Shown here in pieces: positions 8,301-12,330 of a stretch of 12,330 bases of DNA. This DNA is from Asterionellopsis glacialis. Taxonomy: Eukaryota > Bacillariophyta > Plagiogrammaphyceae > Rhaphoneidales > Asterionellopsidaceae. The translations under genes were made by a program, and so were the position numbers. Every line of letters starts with the position of its first letter. Within the stretch, counting starts at the first letter, position 1. The notes under the pieces are model-generated. The model did no database searches and was not told the origin of the DNA. It was given only the letters and a program-made list of their open reading frames with translations. The stretch lies in NCBI GenBank assembly GCA_014885115.2, contig WKLE02001317.1:1-12330 (forward strand), read 5' to 3'.

Positions 8301-10100
8301 CTAGCCTACCCTCTGAATTGGAGCGGGAATGAGAATCCATATGCACAAAATTTTTCCCTAATACTCCAATATTCAAATATACATTGATGAGGATTTTACG
8401 AGAAGAATCCTTTGGACCGTTGATAAAGAAGCGGGAAAGTTCTCCGATAGGAAATTATTATAGGACTGAATATCTGCATTGAAAATGTAAACAGAAATGG
8501 AAATCCAGACAATCCGATAGTAGAATCTATATACCAATATGTTCGTTTCAGAACGTAGGGATGACATTTTGAAATTCCATAGGAAAGAGGGAGCCTGCAT
8601 TCATATTTTTATTATAATTCCCGTTTCGTCTCTCCCAAAATTGTCAAACGTAGTAAAAACCTGCGGACATTGATCTCTTTTTTCCTTCCCAAAATCATCT
8701 TCACAAATCCACTTTTTCTGGTCTACATTGATATGGAACGAATCTTCTGAATCACTCTGCATGATGAGTTCCATGGAAGATTTGGAACTGTTGCTCTCCC
8801 TCCACCCGACTAGGTACGAAAGTTCACGGTCGAAGCAAAGCTCACCTCTAAAGAGGAACAATCATAGCTAGAAAAGATAGTATTATATTACTGGTACAAG
8901 GAGATTTTTAAGATTATCTAGCAATGCCACATTCCTGCTTTTCTGCATGTAGGTTACTAATCGCAGGTACTAGGACCTATTCCCGATATACTAGAGACCT
9001 TGTCTTTCCACCATACAAGAAGTTCTTTTTTTTTTTGCTCAGTTCCAGCAGCAAACAGGAAATAGGAAAGACAATGTGGCCTGTGGTTGCGATTGAGTCC
9101 TACCGGTATCGATAAAACCCTCTTCATGGATTTTAAAAAAAAAGAGTTTTTCAACGTTTGATTCATGCAGTGACAAACTAAATGACAGGAAGACGAGCTA
9201 GCCCATTCATGAATCCTTTTTATTTTGGCACACTGAAATACCTGTTGTTGGCCCAGAACCTGATTTTCCGATTCTTTTGCACCATGGAGAAAAATACGTT
9301 ATGCGGTGTCGTCTTTTCGGATGAATAAAAAAAAGATCTGAATCGGACGATCTGATTCTTTGGTTTTCGATTAGTTGTGCGTGCACCCTTTTAGAATAAG
9401 ACTTCGACCTCGCTCTGCAGAATATTATTGAATTATCTCTAGTCCTAATTCTAGAGATAGAGAGAGAGAGAGCGAAAAATAGGTTGCTAGCATTATTCTA
9501 TCATTATCCGTTGTGGGGTTCCCTTATTCCTCTATGAATATCGTTTGGCTGTTTTCTTATTTCAGATACTTTCAGATACGAACAGCGCAAGTAAGTTGAC
9601 ACCATTGTATAATTTAATAGCCTCGCCACATAAGATCTCAACCATTATAGCATTATCATTCTCTAGCTTCAAGTTGTCATGTCTCCAAAAAGACAAATAG
9701 TTCTAACATGGTTGTCTAGATTCGGATCATTCCAAAATCAGAATCGCCATTATTATTTATATAACCATAGAAGACAATATTGAATCTTTTTGGGTGGCCA
9801 ATAGACTGGGCGGGTTCTGCAACGAAAAAAATAACCTCTTCATTTTTGTGCATTGATCAGATTCTTCGAATTTGTCGTTTTTCCGGCCCCCCAATAAAAG
9901 ATTTTGAAAATTTGAATCATTTGGAATCTTTACAAATTCATCATGATGATGTGATTCCCTTTTACCGCTATTTGATCTTGTAAATTCCGAACCGTATGGC
10001 AAATTATTTATGCAAATATCTCATTCAACGCCGAAAAAGCCAACTCCCACTACTTACTAAAGGATGATGACTACTTTTTATTCCGGCATTATCCTGTTTT
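8301..10100. other. Long intergenic region without a recognisable gene
   Basis: No convincing coding sequence is seen on either strand. The longer frames are under about 90 codons, mostly lack an ATG at their start and show no domain motif. The stretch is AT-rich with poly-T and poly-A runs near 9026 and 9135 and a GA-repeat near 9458-9473. No tRNA cloverleaf, rRNA segment, transposase fragment or long terminal repeat was recognised. A non-coding RNA or a short multi-exon gene could be hidden here. Confidence 0.5.
9435..9473. repeat. Inverted repeat followed by GA microsatellite
   Basis: ATCTCTAG (9435-9442) and CTAGAGAT (9451-9458) form an 8-bp perfect stem with an 8-base loop. A short (GA)n run follows directly to about 9473. 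This is simple-sequence material with no evident function. Confidence 0.55.
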
Positions 10101-10114
10101 TTGGGTTTGTCATC

Positions 10115-10558
10115 TGACGTTTTAGCGGTCCACATTCATTTCCTAAGTAGCACACCACACACGAATGGGAATCAAAATGTGCCACGTCAAAGATTGCAAG
10201 TCTATTGGGTATGATGTCACTTAACACTGCTATGAACATACGGCCAGACCTGCTGACGGAGTCTTTCGTTCTTGATCGCCTCCGAATATTCTCATCGCCA
10301 ACACCAACAATCGCTTCAAACGGAATAGAATGTCCTTACATCAAATAATAGTTCTTAAAGAAAGAATGCTTTTGAAAAAAGATATAGGGAGAGGCAAGCT
10401 GATACTACTGTCTTGATGTGTGTTCACGTCTCATTCATGCTTACGTCATCAATGAATTGAAACTGTACTTATGAATGACATCAGGTTGACGTCAGATTTC
10501 AAATGCGAATTAGGGCAGAAAGCAGATGTTATATCATCATGACATCAAGACGACATCA
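10115..10558. promoter_or_regulatory. Cluster of CRE/bZIP-like sites upstream of the carrier-like gene
   Basis: Sites of the TGACGTCA type are concentrated here: TGACGT (10115-10120), ACGTCA (10184-10189), TGATGTCA (10212-10219), ACGTCA (10443-10448), TGACATCA (10476-10483), the perfect palindrome TGACGTCA (10487-10494), TGACATCA (10540-10547) and CGACATCA (10551-10558). The last four form two pairs, each with 11 bp between starts. bZIP factors bind such sites, and in the diatom Phaeodactylum TGACGT/ACGTCA elements mediate CO2/cAMP responses (established knowledge). That they control the gene at 10780 is inferred from position. Confidence 0.6.
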
Positions 10559-10779
10559 GACTGTACCGAAATGTCAAAGAGACGAAATGAAAGGGTAGGA
10601 CATGCTAATGAAACAGAAAACATGCTGAACAAAGAATTCTCTAAAAAAGAAGTTTTCAGCTGCGCCACCACGGCTGAGCTAGTCACATTTTCGAATTCGC
10701 CTGTCTCATTATTTTTTCCCATCCATCAGTTGAGAAAAAGAAGACAAAGAACATATCTCAACTGTAAAAAATAAAGAAT
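10559..10779 (+). other. Probable 5' leader of the carrier-like gene
   Basis: This is the stretch between the last CRE-like site and the start codon at 10780. A frame of 82 codons (10526-10774) runs through it and stops five bases before the gene, but its ATG lies within the CRE-like cluster and its product shows no motif, so it is not called as a gene. A purine-rich, A-rich context (AAAGAATATGG) precedes the start codon, as is usual for many unicellular eukaryotes. Confidence 0.4.
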
Positions 10780-11928
10780 ATGGATCGGAACAATTTGAAT
10801 AATATAGACAACATAATGTCAAAGCCTATGATTAACATACTTCCTAGTACTTGTGACGCAAACATCGCAAGTTCTACTACTTCAAAATCGTTGTCCACAA
10901 ATAACGATTTTTCTCAGTTTTTGCTCATCCCACAAGTTCATCCTCCTGCTGACTCTATCGTAAGTCAAATTCCAAAAGCAAAGATTCCAAATCTTTCGTA
11001 TCCTTCTTCTCTTCGTGATAAATTGATTGGAGATGTGCTGATCGGAACGAGTGTTACATTGGGTGTAGCACCGTTCATTTCTGTGATCGACAAGGCTATC
11101 GTCGAATCGGCATCTGGATCCAAAACTCTCGTGAGAAGTGGTTTGGATTCGATATCTAATATAATGCGAAATCCTGTTGGGTTCATTAAGAGTCCAATGT
11201 TTCTTGCAATGTGGGGAACATATGCCGTCACATACAACGTTGCGAACTCCTTGAAAACTCTCACGGAGCACTACGATATTGTTGGTGGATCTGACGGTCA
11301 AAAGACAGGTCGACCACCATTGAACCAAGAAAGTTCTGTCTCCTCCTCAGATACTAACAGTTCTGTAAGTCTTGCAAGTTGTGGGATTTTCTTTGGTACA
11401 TTTGCCGTTAACTCTGGTGCATCTTTGATGAAAGACCAATTATACGCTCGTACGTTTGGTCAAAAGAGTTCATCTCCGATTCCCAAGATGTCCTACGCCT
11501 TATGGGCCTCGCGAGACATGATGGTTATTGGATCATCTTTCATCTTGCCTGATGTAATGAGTAAAACCATCGTTGAGAACACAGACATGGAGAAACAAAA
11601 GGCAAAGAGTATTTCACAAATACTTTGTCCTGTCGCAGCCCAATTTGTGGCTGGTCCAGTCCAACTTCTTGGATTAGACATTTACAACCGTCCATTACGA
11701 AATATGACTTTGCCACAGGCTGTCATGGAACGAGCAACCTTCCTTGCTAATGGGTTTGCTTCTGTTGTAGTGGCTCGTATCTCACGTATCGCTCCAGCCT
11801 ATGGACTTGGAGGAGTATTTAACACACATTATAGAGATCAATGGAGAGAAATGCTTCTTGATCAAGAACATCAAACCATCCAACAAGAAGCACCTTGGTT
11901 GATAAACGTTGCTGCTACAAGAAATTAA
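10780..11928 (+). CDS. Conserved membrane protein with weak mitochondrial-carrier-like organisation
   Basis: An intronless gene of 382 residues. The first 70 residues are Asn/Ser-rich and may be a targeting or disordered region; M13 and M17 are alternative starts. The body contains three loosely similar segments: a hydrophobic stretch then PFISVIDKAIVESASG (about 83-113), a hydrophobic stretch then SLMKDQLYARTFG (about 200-227), and AGPVQLLGLDIYNRP (about 291-305). Each ends a hydrophobic helix with a Pro or Ser and charged residues, as the PxD/ExxK/R signature of mitochondrial carriers does, though none matches it exactly. A Ser-rich loop (about 169-198) separates the first two. The C-terminal block has RISRIAPAYGLGGVFN (about 333-348). 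I recall fungal proteins of unknown function with the same LLGLD-YNRP and RI-PA-G-GGV blocks, so a conserved eukaryotic family is likely. Transport function and location in the mitochondrion are inference. Confidence 0.85.
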   Translation: MDRNNLNNIDNIMSKPMINILPSTCDANIASSTTSKSLSTNNDFSQFLLIPQVHPPADSIVSQIPKAKIPNLSYPSSLRDKLIGDVLIGTSVTLGVAPFISVIDKAIVESASGSKTLVRSGLDSISNIMRNPVGFIKSPMFLAMWGTYAVTYNVANSLKTLTEHYDIVGGSDGQKTGRPPLNQESSVSSSDTNSSVSLASCGIFFGTFAVNSGASLMKDQLYARTFGQKSSSPIPKMSYALWASRDMMVIGSSFILPDVMSKTIVENTDMEKQKAKSISQILCPVAAQFVAGPVQLLGLDIYNRPLRNMTLPQAVMERATFLANGFASVVVARISRIAPAYGLGGVFNTHYRDQWREMLLDQEHQTIQQEAPWLINVAATRN

Positions 11929-12330
11929 GCAGTCATCCAAGGTTCTCCAAGTTATTATATTATTACATTTTGCATATTACATAGACTCAACTGATGGTTC
12001 ATTGACATTTCATCTGAACTGTCAGTCATCAGTTGAGAGAAATACTCGCTGAACAACAGACCTAAACCGCGAATCGCCAACGATAGTATTACATGATGTT
12101 ACATAAAAGACGTCTTGCTTTAACTTGCAAATTACTTTGTAGCTACAAGTACTTCAATGCTTAATAAGAAATAGACTCTCTTTAACAAAGTAGAATAACT
12201 TTTTGGTTTTCATCAAGACCACATACCTTGATCTGTCTTTCGTGGCAATGAATATCTGTGATTAACCCTTTCTCTAATGTGATAGATAACTTATTTGTTC
12301 AGCAAAGACTAATACAGTCAGATGGATTTG
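11929..12330. other. Downstream region of the carrier-like gene
   Basis: No coding frame or RNA gene is supported in these roughly 400 bp. The stretch is AT-rich, carries the stem-loop listed separately, and includes the 10-bp palindrome AAGACGTCTT (12107-12116), another ACGT-core site. It may include the promoter of a gene beyond the right edge. Confidence 0.5.
11986..12037 (+). repeat. Strong stem-loop just after the carrier-like gene
   Basis: CTCAACTGATG (11986-11996) pairs perfectly with CATCAGTTGAG (12027-12037). An inner TGACA (12003-12007) / TGTCA (12020-12024) can extend the stem around a 12-base loop. It begins 57 bases after the stop codon, so it probably lies in the 3' untranslated region. 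It may act in 3'-end formation or transcript stability; bacterial-type termination does not apply. Confidence 0.65.

Noticed and set aside
8373..8861. Two adjacent minus-strand frames (75 and 86 codons) that might be exons of one gene.
   Set aside because: The upstream frame opens without an ATG, no domain is recognisable, and no convincing intron joins them.
9757..10002. An 81-codon minus-strand frame overlapping a 67-codon plus-strand frame.
   Set aside because: Neither has recognisable motifs or compositional features of the neighbouring genes; both look like chance frames.
10526..10774. An 82-codon frame ending five bases before the carrier-like gene, a possible upstream ORF or small gene.
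   Set aside because: Its ATG lies within the CRE-like cluster, so transcription probably starts downstream of it. The product is low-complexity and shows no motif.
10960..11380. Intron-like GTAAGT sequences at 10960 and 11365, and a TACTAACAG near 11352, inside the carrier-like gene.
   Set aside because: The reading frame is open throughout and no donor/acceptor pair of sensible length is needed. Optional splicing of the Ser-rich loop cannot be excluded but has no positive support.

Overview
The window looks like nuclear DNA from a diatom or a close stramenopile relative. The evidence is compact spliced genes with short GT-AG introns (66 and about 133 bp), AT-rich spacers, a secreted trypsin fused to a 'GDGICC'-type beta domain and a six-cysteine ShK-like tail, and an Asn/Ser/His-rich protein carrying a short module I associate with diatom proteins. 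Only ATG starts were accepted, and no ribosome binding sites or operons are expected. Species cannot be named from the sequence alone.

Layout: (1) 1-283, upstream region of the first gene. (2) 284-1825 (+), an intronless secreted trypsin-like protease. (3) 1826-2865, a repeat-rich spacer holding a cluster of TACC/GGTA palindromes and a 13-bp inverted repeat. (4) 2866-6214 (+), a three-exon NADPH oxidase / ferric-reductase-like flavocytochrome of about 1049 residues. (5) 6215-6589, a convergent 3' spacer with an extended imperfect hairpin. (6) 6590-7897 (-), a disordered, probably regulatory protein with a conserved VRF-type module. (7) 7898-10779, almost 2.9 kb without a convincing gene; its last 700 bp are packed with cAMP-response-element-like (CRE/bZIP) sites. 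(8) 10780-11928 (+), an intronless conserved membrane protein with weak three-repeat, mitochondrial-carrier-like organisation. (9) 11929-12330, a downstream region with a strong hairpin.

The genes do not form an obvious pathway; this looks like ordinary eukaryotic chromosome. The points that most deserve a second look are: the oxidase, whose NADPH-binding domain is split by a roughly 240-residue insertion with several hydrophobic segments and whose helix III seems to lack one haem-ligand histidine; the duplicated pair of CRE-like sites, both pairs spaced 11 bp, ahead of the carrier-like gene; and the unclassified carrier-like family itself. No RNA genes, complete transposons, CRISPR arrays or viral genes were recognised.
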